The notes under the pieces were generated by a model, which did no database searches, was not told where the DNA came from, and was given only the letters and a program-made list of their open reading frames with translations. Positions 18,190 to 28,640 of a stretch of DNA of 64,000 bases are shown one piece after another. Both the position numbers and the translations under genes were made by a program. Each line of letters begins with the position of its first letter. Within the stretch, counting starts at the first letter, position 1. This DNA is from an uncultured Colwellia sp. (GTDB taxonomy: Bacteria; Pseudomonadota; Gammaproteobacteria; Enterobacterales; Alteromonadaceae), in assembly GCA_913058245.1 (NCBI GenBank), contig CAJXQJ010000001.1, forward strand, positions 1 through 64,000. The letters run 5' to 3'.

Positions 18190-18244
18190 GTATCTGCTGT
18201 AAGTACTAGCGTTTAAACTTTAGCCTTTAAATAAGTGTTGAGTA

Positions 18245-19117
18245 TTAGCTAATGAGAGCTGAGAGCTGTGGTCGCATATTCTCCGGCAAAGTAAAATTTC
18301 GTTCAACACCATGTATAGGGCAAGTAAATTCTAGTTGTACAGCGCAAAGTTGTAAATCCGTCTTATGAACGAGTGTATGTTCATCTTCACTATTTTGTGC
18401 TTTTCCATGTAGTCGATCTCCTACAATTGGCAAGCCTATACTTGCGGCATGAATACGTATTTGATGCTTGCGACCTGACTCTATTTTAACTTTTAGCAGT
18501 GATAAGTTCTCAACCTCGTTGTAATCAATAAGTGTAAAATGGCTACAAGCAGCTTTGTTATCTACTTCTTGTTTTACTGTTTCTGGTTGTGGGCGTTGCT
18601 GGTGGTTACCGTGAACAATAATATTGTAGATTTTTTCAAATTGATGTTGTTCAAACATATGGCTTAAAGCGCGCGCAGCTTTTTTACTGTGTGCAACTAA
18701 AATTAAACCTGTTGCTGCCCGGTCAAGACGGTGAACTGGAAACACAGCACGCTCAGGCAGTAACTGTTTTTGTGCCCAACGAGTAATTGTGCAGTGGTCG
18801 CTCCATTTTGAACCTTGAGACAACATACCATACGGCTTATACCAAACACTGTAATCATTTAAGTCAGCTATTAATGTTGCTGGCGCCGGCGTTTGGGATA
18901 AAACCGATGAGTCATAATAGAAATGTAGTTGGTCATTTATTTGCAATGGCTTTTTAAGGCGACGGCAGCGTTGTGTGGTTTTGCCTCGGCTATGCCACAA
19001 TGCCCCTTTATCAATAGCTTTCTTTATTTCACCGACACTGAGTTCACATTGAGCCTGAATTGCCTCAATAATACTGCTGTTATTTTCAATGGTGATATGG
19101 CTTTGAAATTTTTTCAA
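18245..19117 (-). CDS. RluA-family RNA pseudouridine synthase
   Basis: This 290-residue protein has the RluA-family catalytic motif HRLDRAATGLIL with Asp132, preceded by VWYKPYGMLSQG and followed by the KIYNIIVHG and GRKHQIRIHAASIGLPIVGD blocks. An N-terminal S4-like segment (about 10-65) is present. It makes pseudouridine in rRNA or tRNA; the target base cannot be told. The start is uncertain: TTG at 19117 is used, with no good Shine-Dalgarno and no in-frame ATG nearby. Confidence 0.87.
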   Translation of the reverse strand: MKKFQSHITIENNSSIIEAIQAQCELSVGEIKKAIDKGALWHSRGKTTQRCRRLKKPLQINDQLHFYYDSSVLSQTPAPATLIADLNDYSVWYKPYGMLSQGSKWSDHCTITRWAQKQLLPERAVFPVHRLDRAATGLILVAHSKKAARALSHMFEQHQFEKIYNIIVHGNHQQRPQPETVKQEVDNKAACSHFTLIDYNEVENLSLLKVKIESGRKHQIRIHAASIGLPIVGDRLHGKAQNSEDEHTLVHKTDLQLCAVQLEFTCPIHGVERNFTLPENMRPQLSALIS

Positions 19118-19323
19118 AATAAATCTACGTGATAAATCATTACCAGATAGTTTAACAAATTTACTGGGCTAATTAAGCACTCATTCGTTTGCAATTGTTA
19201 ATCTTAGAACGTTTATTTACTAAAAAGTGGCAAGGAGTCTGATTTAAGTAAATAGTTATTGGTTTTTAATGAAATAGGGCGATAAAATAGCAATGAATAG
19301 CGACACTTATTAAGAGAAGAAAA

Positions 19324-19671
19324 ATGCAACGCAATGAAGAATTATTCCCGCAAGACAATGTTGGCAATGCTTTATGGGGAATGTTAGAAGGTGGTGATGA
19401 TCTTAGCATTGAGCGAGAATTCGAATTTTCGGTTATTTTTGCAAGCCAAGAGCAAGCGCTCAAGTTTGGCCAATTATTGTTAGAAAACAATCAGAAATTA
19501 TCCTTTTGCCCGTATCAAGGTGATGAAGATTTTCCCTGGGAAATAACTGCATATCCATTTATGTCAGCAAGCTATGAAAATATTGCTGCTTATCAAGAGC
19601 TTTTGACGACTAGTGCAACACCTTTTTCCGGTAAATACGACGGTTGGTATTGTGTAGATAGCAGTAAGTAA
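19324..19671 (+). CDS. rraB: RraB-family regulator of RNase E
   Basis: This 115-residue acidic protein fits the RraB family (regulator of ribonuclease E): N-terminal LWGMLEGGDDLSIEREFEFSVIFASQEQALKFGQLLLE, then EITAYPFMSASYENIAAYQELL, and the conserved ending GKYDGWYC. RraB binds the C-terminal scaffold of RNase E and modulates mRNA decay. It is preceded by AAGAGAAG. A small Zn-ribbon-like gene follows 29 bases later. Confidence 0.72.
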   Translation: MQRNEELFPQDNVGNALWGMLEGGDDLSIEREFEFSVIFASQEQALKFGQLLLENNQKLSFCPYQGDEDFPWEITAYPFMSASYENIAAYQELLTTSATPFSGKYDGWYCVDSSK

Positions 19672-19700
19672 CTAAGCAAAAAGAGTTATTGGGAAATACC

Positions 19701-19913
19701 TTGAACGAACAACAATTTAAAGATCTTAAAAAGGTTAGTGCTAAATCATTTAATGATCAAAAGGCGTTAATAAAAAAAGTGCTAGCAGGGCGAAATGTTG
19801 CGTGCCAGCACTGTGGCACTCAAATTAAAGCTGTGTTACCTGATGATAACTCTACACCAGGTTTATATTGTGCTAAAGGCTGCACAAATATTGCGTTAGA
19901 CTTTGTATTGTAA
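19701..19913 (+). CDS. Small zinc-ribbon-like protein
   Basis: This 70-residue protein has a basic helical N-terminus (EQQFKDLKKVSAKSFNDQKALIKKVLAG) and two cysteine pairs (CQHCG, CAKGC) that look like a zinc ribbon. I do not recognise the family by name. GGGAA lies five bases ahead of the TTG at 19701; another in-frame TTG at 19689 would add four residues. It may share a transcript with the RraB-type gene. Confidence 0.68.
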   Translation: MNEQQFKDLKKVSAKSFNDQKALIKKVLAGRNVACQHCGTQIKAVLPDDNSTPGLYCAKGCTNIALDFVL

Positions 19914-19945
19914 GTTGTTGCTTTTAACTTGTTAATGGTTTGTTG

Positions 19946-20620
19946 TTAAAGAAAGGTAGCAATATCGCTTAGTGCTTTTTTTGTTGTTGCATGATGCGGT
20001 ACAGTTGCGTCTTCACTTGGATAGCCAGCGATTAATAACATATAAGGGCGACTATTATCGTCACGGCCGCATACTTTACTTAAAAAGGACATCGGCTTAG
20101 GTGTATGAGTTAAGGTCACTAAACCACTAGAGTGTAAGGCATTTATCAAAAAACCTGTAGCAATACCTACTGATTCATGAACATAGTAGTTGGTATTTTT
20201 TTCTTCAATCGTAATCCCGCCTTTTTTCTCACTAAAAATTGCAATTAACCATGGTGCGTGTTCTAGATAAGGCTTTTGAGCATCAGTACCTAGTGGTTTT
20301 AAAGCGTCAAGCCACTCTTCTCCTGCTCGGCCTTGATAAAAGTTACTCTCATGAATTTCGGCTTGTTCACGTATTTGTTTTTTTACATCAATATCGTTAA
20401 TAGCGACAAAATGCCAAGGTTGGTGGTTCGCACCACTTGGGGCGGTACCTGCCGCTTTGATGCAGTTTTCAATAATTTCTTTGGCAACAGGGCGATCGCT
20501 AAAGCTTCGAATACTGTGGCGACGTTTAATTTCTTGATAAAACCTTGAAGAGCGTTCGAGCATTTCTTCACTTGGGTATTCAACGTAATCGCTTAACGGT
20601 GAGGCATCATGTATTTGCAT
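19946..20620 (-). CDS. Nitroreductase-family flavoprotein
   Basis: This 224-residue protein has the nitroreductase FMN-binding pattern: RRHSIRSFSDRPV near residue 35, TAPSGANHQPWHFVAI about 58-75, YYVHESVGIATGFLINALHSSGLVTLTHTP about 145-170, and a terminal LLIAGYPSEDA. Substrates of such enzymes vary (nitroaromatics, quinones, iodotyrosine-type dehalogenation), and the motif order resembles the iodotyrosine deiodinase-like branch. Single gene, no clear partners. Confidence 0.82.
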   Translation of the reverse strand: MQIHDASPLSDYVEYPSEEMLERSSRFYQEIKRRHSIRSFSDRPVAKEIIENCIKAAGTAPSGANHQPWHFVAINDIDVKKQIREQAEIHESNFYQGRAGEEWLDALKPLGTDAQKPYLEHAPWLIAIFSEKKGGITIEEKNTNYYVHESVGIATGFLINALHSSGLVTLTHTPKPMSFLSKVCGRDDNSRPYMLLIAGYPSEDATVPHHATTKKALSDIATFL

Positions 20621-20754
20621 ATAACTTCCTATTTTTTCGTTTAGCTTAGCGAAAAATGAAATTACAAAGCAAGTATTATTCTTTGCAAAAAATTTTAAGA
20701 CTTATGTTTAAATGGAATGAAATAGTGCCGATTCAAGTAACGTTTGACTAAAAC

Positions 20755-21030
20755 TTAAACGTCTTGATGCTTATGTTGAGATAGTTTGTCTAAATATTGG
20801 TTTAGCCCAATGTGACGACGAATGACTTCTGCTTGGTAAGCGCCAATTGCAAGAAATGTAGCCATAATTAAGGTAATAACAATTAGGTGAGTTTCTTGTA
20901 TATAAGCTGACACTAAGGTCGTTATAACTGCGCCAATGACACAATAACTTAATGCTATACGTAGCCAAATATAAATGGCACGTAAAGAAGTATGGTTAAG
21001 TAAAATTTGTGATTGTTGGTTAGTTCTCAA
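20755..21030 (-). CDS. Small two-helix membrane protein
   Basis: This 91-residue ORF has two hydrophobic segments (about 22-45 and 48-66) and a short cytosolic-looking tail (RRHIGLNQYLDKLSQHKHQDV). It starts at TTG 21030, without a strong Shine-Dalgarno. I do not recognise a family. The amphipathic, well-organised sequence supports a real gene, but evidence is moderate. Confidence 0.55.
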   Translation of the reverse strand: MRTNQQSQILLNHTSLRAIYIWLRIALSYCVIGAVITTLVSAYIQETHLIVITLIMATFLAIGAYQAEVIRRHIGLNQYLDKLSQHKHQDV

Positions 21031-21240
21031 GGTTAATGTTCTTTCTGGCTATCTAATAAGGCTCAATTAGTAAGTATAAATAAGCAAAGAGGAATATATA
21101 AGTTAATATTTATTCAATTATGATATATGAAAGAGAATTAGTTTCTAGTTGATTACCTGTGCCAGTTTTTAAATAATTATTGAACGATAGTAAGTTCAAG
21201 CATTATATTAGGGTGAAGGTTAAACTAATCTTGATAGATA

Positions 21241-21267
21241 AAAAAAAGCGCCGTAAGGCGCTTTTTT
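21241..21267. terminator. Terminator of purL (bidirectional)
   Basis: AAAAAAAGCGCC, loop GTAA, GGCGCTTTTTT lies 41 bases after the purL stop codon on the minus strand. Confidence 0.9.
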
Positions 21268-21307
21268 AGTTTAAGTAGAAGTTACTACTAAGTAATTAAA
21301 ATTACCT

Positions 21308-24300
21308 TTAACCGATAAATTTACGTGCGTTACGGAACATGCGCACCCAAGGAGAATCTTCTTGCCACTCATCAGGGTGCCACGAATTAGCAACAGTACG
21401 GAATACACGTTCAGGATGTGGCATCATAATGGTTACACGACCATCGGTCGTAGTTAATGCTGTGATACCGTCTGGTGAGCCATTCGGATTCGCTGGGTAT
21501 GTTTCAGTGATTTGACCATAGTTATCAACATAACGCATGGCGACTGTGCCTGATTCGTTGGCAGCATCAATTGCACTATCAGAGCTAAATTCAGTGCGAC
21601 CTTCACCGTGAGAAACGGCGATTGGCATACGAGAACCCGCCATACCTTCAAAGAAAATAGAGGCAGTTTCTTGAATTTCAACTAGGCTGAAACGCGCTTC
21701 AAAACGCTCTGATTTATTTTGAACAAATCGTGGCCAAGCTTCTGAACCAGGGATGATTTCTTTCAGGTTTGATAGCATTTGACAACCATTACACACACCT
21801 AGAGAGAAAGTATCTTCACGCTCGAAGAATGCCTTGAACATAGCTTTGGCATTCTTGTTAAATAAGATTGACTTAGCCCAACCCTCACCAGCACCAAGTA
21901 CATCACCGTATGAGAAACCGCCACAAGCGACTAAGCCGTTAAAATCAGCTAGGTCTGTACGTCCTGATAAAATATCAGACATATGAACATCGGTTGCCAT
22001 AAAGCCTGCGCGGTCGAATGCTGCAGCCATTTCTACATGCGAGTTAACACCTTGCTCACGTAAAATTGCAATACGTGGGTTAGTACCATTTTTAGCATCT
22101 TTTGCTATTAATTCAGCGACTATATCTTCATTAATATCAAAACTTAAATCAGTGTTTAAACCTGGATCTTCAGTATCGAATTTAACGTCATGCTCTTGCT
22201 GAGCACATGCTGGGTTGTCACGTAAAGATTGCATTTTAAACGTGGTTTGTGCCCACGTTGTACGGTAATAAGTACGAGAATTCTCTAGCACTACCTTGCC
22301 GTCGCGACTAAAACGGATGGTATCTTCATTATTGATACGACCAATATCAGTGCAATATTCTAAAATACCGTGCTCTGCTAATACCGTGTGGATTGCTTCA
22401 ACGTCACTTTCACGGATTTGGATGACGGCGCCCAACTCTTCACTAAACAATACGTCAACGTCATTTCCAGAAGTTGATTTAAGCTTAGTTAAGTCGATAT
22501 CAACACCTGTGTGGCCAGCAAATGCCATTTCAACAACAGAGGTAAATAAACCACCGTCAGACCTGTCGTGGTAAGCAATAAGTTTTTCATCGCGAACCAA
22601 GGCTTGCATCGCATTGAAAAAGCCTTTTAATGTTTCAGGGCTATCAACATCAGGGGTTTCATTACCAAGCTGTTTATAAACTTGCGCAAGACATGAACCA
22701 CCTAAACGGTTTTTACCTTGTGATAAGTCAATGGCAACAATACGAGTATCGCCTAAGTCGGTGCGCAATTGTGGTGTAACCGTTTTGCGAATATCTTCAA
22801 CAACACCAAAAGCTGTGATGATAAGTGACATTGGCGATGTTACTGATTTTTCTTCACCATTTTCGTCCCATTGAGTACGCATCGACATTGAGTCTTTACC
22901 TACTGGGATAGTTAAACCTAATGCAGGACAAAGCTCTTCGCCTATAGCTTTAACGGCTTCGTATAAACCAGCATCTTCACCCGGGTGACCTGCTGGTGAC
23001 ATCCAGTTAGCAGAAAGCTTAATACGGTTTAAATCGCCAATATCTGTACCAGCAATGTTGGTTAGTGACTCTGCCACAGCCAAACGAGCAGAAGCGCCAA
23101 AGTTTAATAAGGCAACTGGTGTACGTTCGCCGAGTGACATGGCTTCACCGTGGTAAGAATCAAGTGCAGATGCAGTAACACCACAGTCTGCAACAGGTAC
23201 TTGCCACGGGCCAACCATTTGGTCGCGATTAACCATTCCGGTTACAGAGCGATCGCCAATGGTAATCAAGAAGGTTTTCTCTGCCACTGTCGGTAATGAT
23301 AAAATTCTGTCAGCGGCATCAGTTAAGTCGATATCTGATAATGACAACTCATCACCAGCAGCTGTTTTACTTGCAACATCTTTGAATATTTTTGGTGTTT
23401 TACCTAATAAAACATCCAGTGGTAAATCAATTGGTGTATCAAGCTTATCGTCTCTTTTACCTTCAGTGCTGGCAAAATGTTCATCAGTAACGGTTAAGTG
23501 TTCTTCTTCTGTTGCACGACCAACTACTGCAAAAGGTGCACGTTCACGAGCACAAATGTTCTTAAAGGTTTCAAGGTTTTCATCTGATACGGCAATAACA
23601 TAACGCTCTTGAGATTCGTTACACCAAATTTCATGTGGTGCCATGCTACGTTCATCGTTTGGTACGTTGCGAAGTTCGAATACACCACCACGGCCGCCAT
23701 CTGAAACAAGCTCAGGGAAAGCATTTGATAAGCCGCCGGCGCCGACATCATGAATAAAGGCGATAGGGTTTTGTTCACCAAGTTGCCAACATTTATCGAT
23801 AACTTCCTGACAACGACGCTCCATTTCTGGGTTTTCACGTTGTACTGACGCAAAATCTAAGTTTTCGGCTGATTGACCTGACGCCATTGAAGAAGCAGCA
23901 CCGCCACCTAAACCAATGTTCATTGCTGGGCCGCCGAGGGCAATTAAATGTGCGCCAACAACAATTTCACGCTTTTGAACGTGTTCGTCACGAATATTAC
24001 CTAAGCCACCAGCTAGCATAATTGGTTTGTGGTAACCACGAACCTCGTTGCCATTGAAAGAGTTTACTTCTTCTTCATAGGTACGGAAGTAGCCTAAAAT
24101 AGCGGGGCGACCAAATTCATTGTTAAACGCGGCACCGCCTAGTGGACCTTCCATCATAATATCAAATGCTGACACTATACGGCTTGGTTTGCCAAAGTCT
24201 GACTCCCAAGGTTGCTCAAAATTTGGTATGCGTAAGTTTGATACTGAAAAACCAACTAAACCTGCTTTTGGCTTAGAGCCAACACCTGTTGCACCTTCAT

Positions 24301-25261
24301 CACGAATCTCTCCGCCTGAGCCAGTTGCAGCACCTGGGTATGGAGAAATGGCCGTAGGGTGGTTATGGGTTTCAACTTTCATCAGTACTTGAATGTCTTC
24401 GTGGTTGTAACCGTAAACATTGGTTTCTGGATTTGGGAAGAAGCGACCACCTTTGTTACCCACCATAACAGCAGCGTTATCTTTATAGGCACTTAAAACA
24501 AAGTCAGGGTTAACTTCATGGGTATTGCGGATCATTTTAAATAATGATTTTGGTTGCTTAACTCCGTCGATAGTCCAATCAGCGTTGAATATTTTGTGGC
24601 GACAATGCTCAGAGTTTGCTTGTGCGAACATGTAAAGTTCGATGTCGTGTGGATTACGACCTAGCTTACTGAAATTTTCGAATAAGTAATTAACTTCATC
24701 GTCGGCTAATGCTAAACCTAAATCAATATTGGCTTGAACTAGTGCGTTTTTACCGCCTTTTTCAATATCAATTGCCGTTAACTCGCCTGGCTCTGCGGTA
24801 GCGAAAAGGCTAGTGGCTTGTGCCATCTCAGTAAATACCGCTTCCATCATGCGATCTGAAATTAAGTTATTAAGTTGGTTTTGTTGTTCAGCAGATAAAT
24901 CATCGCCAACAACGTAATAGGCGATACCACGCTCTAAGCGAGAAATTTTAGCTAAGCCACAATTGTGGGCTATGTCGGTAGATTTTGAAGACCAAGGTGA
25001 AATAGTACCTGGGCGAGGTGTAACTAATAAAAATTGCCCTACAGGTTCATGTTCTTCAATTGTTGGTCCATACTTAAGAAGTTGCTGTAAAACTTGAGTT
25101 TCTTCAGCGCTTAGTTCTTCTGAAATATGAGCGAAGTGGGTAAATTCAGCATAGATATCCGTGACGGGCAGTTGCAGCTCAGAACACTGATTTAGTAGCT
25201 TGTTAACTCTAAAATCAGAAAGTGCTGGCGCACCGCGAAGGGTTTTCATCAACATCGACAT
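21308..25261 (-). CDS. purL: Phosphoribosylformylglycinamidine synthase (large single-chain form)
   Basis: This 1317-residue protein is the large gammaproteobacterial PurL (E. coli 1295). It has the N-terminal PurS-like domain ([16 protein letters not shown]), two AIR-synthase-like halves ([50 protein letters not shown]) and a C-terminal glutamine amidotransferase with Cys in [10 protein letters not shown] and MPHPERVFR. It converts FGAR to FGAM in purine synthesis, using ATP and glutamine. The ATG at 25261 has GGTG upstream; the in-frame ATG at 25249 is an alternative. It is divergent from mltF, an order shared with E. coli. I found no PurR box upstream. Confidence 0.97.
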   Translation of the reverse strand: MSMLMKTLRGAPALSDFRVNKLLNQCSELQLPVTDIYAEFTHFAHISEELSAEETQVLQQLLKYGPTIEEHEPVGQFLLVTPRPGTISPWSSKSTDIAHNCGLAKISRLERGIAYYVVGDDLSAEQQNQLNNLISDRMMEAVFTEMAQATSLFATAEPGELTAIDIEKGGKNALVQANIDLGLALADDEVNYLFENFSKLGRNPHDIELYMFAQANSEHCRHKIFNADWTIDGVKQPKSLFKMIRNTHEVNPDFVLSAYKDNAAVMVGNKGGRFFPNPETNVYGYNHEDIQVLMKVETHNHPTAISPYPGAATGSGGEIRDEGATGVGSKPKAGLVGFSVSNLRIPNFEQPWESDFGKPSRIVSAFDIMMEGPLGGAAFNNEFGRPAILGYFRTYEEEVNSFNGNEVRGYHKPIMLAGGLGNIRDEHVQKREIVVGAHLIALGGPAMNIGLGGGAASSMASGQSAENLDFASVQRENPEMERRCQEVIDKCWQLGEQNPIAFIHDVGAGGLSNAFPELVSDGGRGGVFELRNVPNDERSMAPHEIWCNESQERYVIAVSDENLETFKNICARERAPFAVVGRATEEEHLTVTDEHFASTEGKRDDKLDTPIDLPLDVLLGKTPKIFKDVASKTAAGDELSLSDIDLTDAADRILSLPTVAEKTFLITIGDRSVTGMVNRDQMVGPWQVPVADCGVTASALDSYHGEAMSLGERTPVALLNFGASARLAVAESLTNIAGTDIGDLNRIKLSANWMSPAGHPGEDAGLYEAVKAIGEELCPALGLTIPVGKDSMSMRTQWDENGEEKSVTSPMSLIITAFGVVEDIRKTVTPQLRTDLGDTRIVAIDLSQGKNRLGGSCLAQVYKQLGNETPDVDSPETLKGFFNAMQALVRDEKLIAYHDRSDGGLFTSVVEMAFAGHTGVDIDLTKLKSTSGNDVDVLFSEELGAVIQIRESDVEAIHTVLAEHGILEYCTDIGRINNEDTIRFSRDGKVVLENSRTYYRTTWAQTTFKMQSLRDNPACAQQEHDVKFDTEDPGLNTDLSFDINEDIVAELIAKDAKNGTNPRIAILREQGVNSHVEMAAAFDRAGFMATDVHMSDILSGRTDLADFNGLVACGGFSYGDVLGAGEGWAKSILFNKNAKAMFKAFFEREDTFSLGVCNGCQMLSNLKEIIPGSEAWPRFVQNKSERFEARFSLVEIQETASIFFEGMAGSRMPIAVSHGEGRTEFSSDSAIDAANESGTVAMRYVDNYGQITETYPANPNGSPDGITALTTTDGRVTIMMPHPERVFRTVANSWHPDEWQEDSPWVRMFRNARKFIG

Positions 25262-25434
25262 AGTCTATTTCACCGGTTTAGATTAATTAAGGATAAAAAA
25301 CGCGCGTATTATAGATGAAGCAAGAAGATTAGAGAAATGATTTGTCTCATTTACGAGTAATTTTTTAGGCCATAATTTACAAAATTGTAAAAAGAACTGT
25401 TCTAATAATTAAATTCACGTGACAATAGGGCACT

Positions 25435-26880
25435 ATGATAAAAAAACAAATAAAATCATTTGCTAACAATTGTATAACTAACAAGGTTTTAGCCGCGTTT
25501 TGGCTACTGCTTGCGTTGTTGCTTAGCGGTTGCGAAACGGAGCAATCGCCGGCTAATTTACAGCGCATAATTGATCGCGGCTACCTTACGGTTGGTACAC
25601 TTTATGGCAACACCAGTTATTATTTAGATGCACAAGGTGCTGCTGGTTTCGAGTATGAATTGGCGCAGAAGTATGCCAATTTCCTAGGCGTCGAGTTAAA
25701 AATGATGCCGAGTTATAACCTTGATGAATTATTTGAGCAGGTTAATAACGGTAGTGTTGATATTTTGGCTGCTGGATTATCAGTGACCGATGAACGTCTT
25801 GCTCAATATCGCTTTGCGCCTAGCTATGACAATGTCAGCCAGAAACTGGTCTTTAAGCAAGGAAATATTCGCCCCCGTAAACTTGCAGATCTCATCGGTA
25901 AGCTAGAGATTGTTGCGCAATCGAGTCATGTTGAAAACTTGCTTAAATTAAAGCAATCGAACCCTGATCTAACCTGGATTGAAACTAGTGAATTAGACAG
26001 TGAAGAGTTATTACTGAGCGTGTTAAACGGAGAAATAGACTACACCGTTGTTGACAGCAATACCTTAGCAATTAACCGTCGTTATTATCCGGAAATTAGC
26101 ATAGGTTTTACTATACGAAAAGAACAGCCATTGGCTTGGATGGTAAGTAAAAATAGTGATGATACTATTTTAGCAAGCTTAATTGAATTTTTTGGTCAAG
26201 TTCATCATAACGGCGTGTTACTGGCATTAGATGATAAATACTATGGCCATATTGAAGAATTTAACTATGTTGATACGCGAATGTTTATTAAAGCAATTGA
26301 GAAAAAATTGCCAAAGTATCAGCCTTTGTTTGAAAAATATGGCCAAGAAATGGATTGGCGACTGTTAGCGGCAATAAGTTATCAAGAGTCTCATTGGGAT
26401 CCGCACGCGCGCTCGTATACTGGAGTTCGCGGTATGATGATGTTGACTTTGCCTACGGCAAAACAAATGGGTATTAAAAGCCGTTTAGATGCAGAGCAAA
26501 GTATTCGCGGTGGTGCTAAGTATTTTAAACAACTTATTGAGCGCATGCCTGCGCGGGTACCTTCGCCTGATAGATTATGGTTTGCGCTAGCATCATACAA
26601 TATTGGCTTAGGGCATTTAAATGATGCGAGAGAAATTACCAAGCAACAGGGGGGCGACCCAGACCGTTGGGTGGAAGTTAAAGAGCGTTTACCATTGCTA
26701 AAACAGAAAAAGTATTATAAAAAAACACGTTATGGTTATGCTCGTGGCGATGAACCGGTAAATTATGTCGAAAATATTCGACGTTATTACGATACTTTGA
26801 CATGGGTTGATAACCAGAATAAAACACTTACGCCAAAAACAGAATTGGAAAACAGCCCTGAAACGGTTATTACCGAATAA
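25435..26880 (+). CDS. mltF: Membrane-bound lytic murein transglycosylase F
   Basis: This 481-residue lipoprotein has a hydrophobic leader and lipobox LLSGC (Cys33). A periplasmic binding-type domain (about 45-265) is followed by a lytic transglycosylase domain (about 290-450) with catalytic Glu318 in SYQESHWDP and the pattern [19 protein letters not shown] ... [12 protein letters not shown]. It cleaves peptidoglycan glycan strands to anhydromuropeptides at the outer membrane. The two-domain layout is specific to MltF. Its position divergent to purL is the same as in enterobacteria. Confidence 0.94.
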   Translation: MIKKQIKSFANNCITNKVLAAFWLLLALLLSGCETEQSPANLQRIIDRGYLTVGTLYGNTSYYLDAQGAAGFEYELAQKYANFLGVELKMMPSYNLDELFEQVNNGSVDILAAGLSVTDERLAQYRFAPSYDNVSQKLVFKQGNIRPRKLADLIGKLEIVAQSSHVENLLKLKQSNPDLTWIETSELDSEELLLSVLNGEIDYTVVDSNTLAINRRYYPEISIGFTIRKEQPLAWMVSKNSDDTILASLIEFFGQVHHNGVLLALDDKYYGHIEEFNYVDTRMFIKAIEKKLPKYQPLFEKYGQEMDWRLLAAISYQESHWDPHARSYTGVRGMMMLTLPTAKQMGIKSRLDAEQSIRGGAKYFKQLIERMPARVPSPDRLWFALASYNIGLGHLNDAREITKQQGGDPDRWVEVKERLPLLKQKKYYKKTRYGYARGDEPVNYVENIRRYYDTLTWVDNQNKTLTPKTELENSPETVITE

Positions 26881-27013
26881 TACCCTGGTAAAGTGTTAAA
26901 AATAGGATGTATGTCATTAAAATGTCATAATCATTGTAGATACTAGCGAAAATCAACTTGAGAATAGTAAAGCAGGATAAAAGTGTGTGATTAGGCATGC
27001 TAAAGAGGTCAAA

Positions 27014-27160
27014 ATGAAAATAAAGAAATGTTTAACCAATAACCAACGTAAAAGAACTCTACACCGTAATAAAGTAAGATTGGCAAATCGCCGCCATATG
27101 CAGTTTACCCTTGATCAATATAGTAGTGAAGAAGCAACCGTTGCGGTATCGTCAACGTAA
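27014..27160 (+). CDS. Small basic protein, 48 residues
   Basis: An ATG five bases after GAGG opens a 48-residue ORF. The first 28 residues are strongly basic (MKIKKCLTNNQRKRTLHRNK then VRLANRRH) and the rest is acidic and polar. The good ribosome binding site and a hairpin directly after the stop support translation. I do not recognise it. The basic N-terminus suggests nucleic-acid contact, which is only a guess. Confidence 0.6.
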   Translation: MKIKKCLTNNQRKRTLHRNKVRLANRRHMQFTLDQYSSEEATVAVSST

Positions 27161-27164
27161 ATAA

Positions 27165-27196
27165 AGCGCTAGCTAAATACCTAGCGCTGTTAAAAA
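27165..27196 (+). terminator. Probable terminator after the 48-residue ORF
   Basis: AGCGCTAG (27165-27172) and CTAGCGCT (27181-27188) form an 8-bp stem; the following tract is T-poor (GTTAAAAA), so termination strength is uncertain. Confidence 0.5.
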
Positions 27197-27224
27197 TAAC
27201 TTAAGTTAGCAAAAACTGTGGCCG

Positions 27225-27815
27225 TTAAGTATGTTTACCACGACTCCAGTCGCTACCTTGTAATAGTCTTTCGCCAGCATCAACCGCGCCGTTTTCCATG
27301 GTTGTTCCCATAGAGTCATTCCAGCGATTTAAATAACCAAATAGTGAAATAACCGCTAAAATTTCCACGATTTCACCTTCATCCCAATACATATGTAGTG
27401 CCTTTGATATATTGTCATCAACGGCATTAGGGACACTTGATGCAGCTAAAGCAAATTCAAAAGCCGCTTTTTCTGCGTCAGAATACATTTCACTTTCTCG
27501 AAAGTTCCAAATGTTGGCAAGACGCTCATCGCTTCCACCATAACGCTCTGCCGCCAAAATGGTATGTGCTTCACAATATCGGCAACCGGTATTAGCACTG
27601 GTTATATAGCCAATAAGACGTTTTTGTTCAGCATTTACTCTACCGTCATTGGCCATTACTGCCATGTTTAAGTTAATAAATGCTTTGGCAATTGCTGGCC
27701 GGTGTTGCATTGTTAAGACACTGTTAGGACAAAAACCTAATGTTTCATTAAAAAAGCGTGCTAACTCAGCAACATCTTCGTTTGCATCGCTTGCAAGCGG
27801 GGTAACCAGTGGCAT
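27225..27815 (-). CDS. Carboxymuconolactone decarboxylase / AhpD-like protein
   Basis: This 196-residue protein has the CMD/AhpD redox motif TGCRYCEAHT with a CxxC and downstream His, in the all-helical AhpD-like setting (LIGYITSANTGCRYCEAHTILAA; EGEIVEILAVISLFGYLNRWNDS). Such proteins work as peroxidase-type or thiol-disulfide enzymes. GGAG precedes the ATG. It is divergent from a MarR regulator with a 32-bp near-perfect palindrome between, so it is probably that regulator's target. Confidence 0.85.
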   Translation of the reverse strand: MPLVTPLASDANEDVAELARFFNETLGFCPNSVLTMQHRPAIAKAFINLNMAVMANDGRVNAEQKRLIGYITSANTGCRYCEAHTILAAERYGGSDERLANIWNFRESEMYSDAEKAAFEFALAASSVPNAVDDNISKALHMYWDEGEIVEILAVISLFGYLNRWNDSMGTTMENGAVDAGERLLQGSDWSRGKHT

Positions 27816-27868
27816 AGTGTTATCTCCAATGTCATGGGAATTTGTTTAATGGTATTTAAATAACATAT

Positions 27869-27900
27869 AGCATAGATATTGCAAATGCAACATCTATGCT
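27869..27900. promoter_or_regulatory. 32-bp palindrome, probable MarR operator
   Basis: AGCATAGAT (27869-27877) and ATCTATGCT (27892-27900) flank TTGCA-AA-TGCAA; only the two positions outside the inner arms fail to pair. It sits in the divergent spacer between the AhpD-like and MarR genes, so it is a good candidate operator for both. Confidence 0.75.
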
Positions 27901-28030
27901 GGTTGCAAGTTTTTATATTTTTAGACGAATTATTAGTGTTAAGTGGATTGGTGAAAATCGCTTGTTTCAAATTTAGCAGCAATGTAAAGTGAATTTGTAT
28001 AGGGCATTTAACTAAATTTGGGGTGTTATT

Positions 28031-28609
28031 ATTTCTTCTACAGCGAGAGAGCAAGCTTTTAACCTAACAAATTTTATTGATGACGGTTTAGATTTATCCA
28101 GCCATTTACCCTTTCGTATTGCGGTTGTTAGTAACCTGTTGGCATTAAATAGAGATTTTGGTATTCGTTCTATATCAGATTTAGAGCCAAGAGAAATGCG
28201 AGTATTGATTAATATTGGCTCTTATATGCCGATAAAGTCAGCAGATATTGCTTATCAATCTCGAATTGACTCATCTAACGTAAGCCGAGCAGTGAAGGTT
28301 TTATTGGCGAAAGAATTGGTACATTCTGAGCCAGATCCCAGCAGCAAAAACATTAAATACTTAACCTTAACTGAATCTGGTATTGGACTGTATAAGCAAC
28401 TTATTCAAGCTCTTGAGCCTCGTGCACAAGCGCTTGAAAGTGTTCTGTCGGAACAAGAAAAGGCAAGTTTTTATCATTGCCTAACTAAAATTGAAGCCAA
28501 GGCAGAACAATTACTTGCACAGCAGGCATTATCATTTGTTAATCAAGGTTTGGAAATACCTGCTGATCAAAAAGAGTTGCTACGCTGGTATAAGAAAAGC
28601 CAGAAATAA
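28031..28609 (+). CDS. MarR-family transcriptional regulator with probable ATT start
   Basis: The winged-helix core is clear: EMRVLINIGSYMPIKSADIAYQSRIDSSNVSRAVKVLLAKELVHSEPDPSSKNIKYLTLTESG pattern. The first standard start in frame, TTG 28139, would drop conserved N-terminal helix sequence. The open frame runs on upstream to a stop at 28013 and encodes STAREQAFNLTNFIDDG then LDLSSHLPFRIAVVSNLLAL, which looks like true MarR N-terminus. No ATG, GTG or TTG lies there; ATT at 28031 is six bases after GGGGT. I therefore give 28031 as the likely start (192 residues). A base change at an original start codon is the alternative. Confidence 0.75.
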   Translation: MSSTAREQAFNLTNFIDDGLDLSSHLPFRIAVVSNLLALNRDFGIRSISDLEPREMRVLINIGSYMPIKSADIAYQSRIDSSNVSRAVKVLLAKELVHSEPDPSSKNIKYLTLTESGIGLYKQLIQALEPRAQALESVLSEQEKASFYHCLTKIEAKAEQLLAQQALSFVNQGLEIPADQKELLRWYKKSQK

Positions 28610-28640
28610 GTATTGAAAATGAATACATGGAGGTTGTGCA

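Noticed and set aside
25262-25434. PurR operator upstream of purL
   Set aside because: No ACGCAAACGTTTGCGT-like sequence is visible between purL and mltF.
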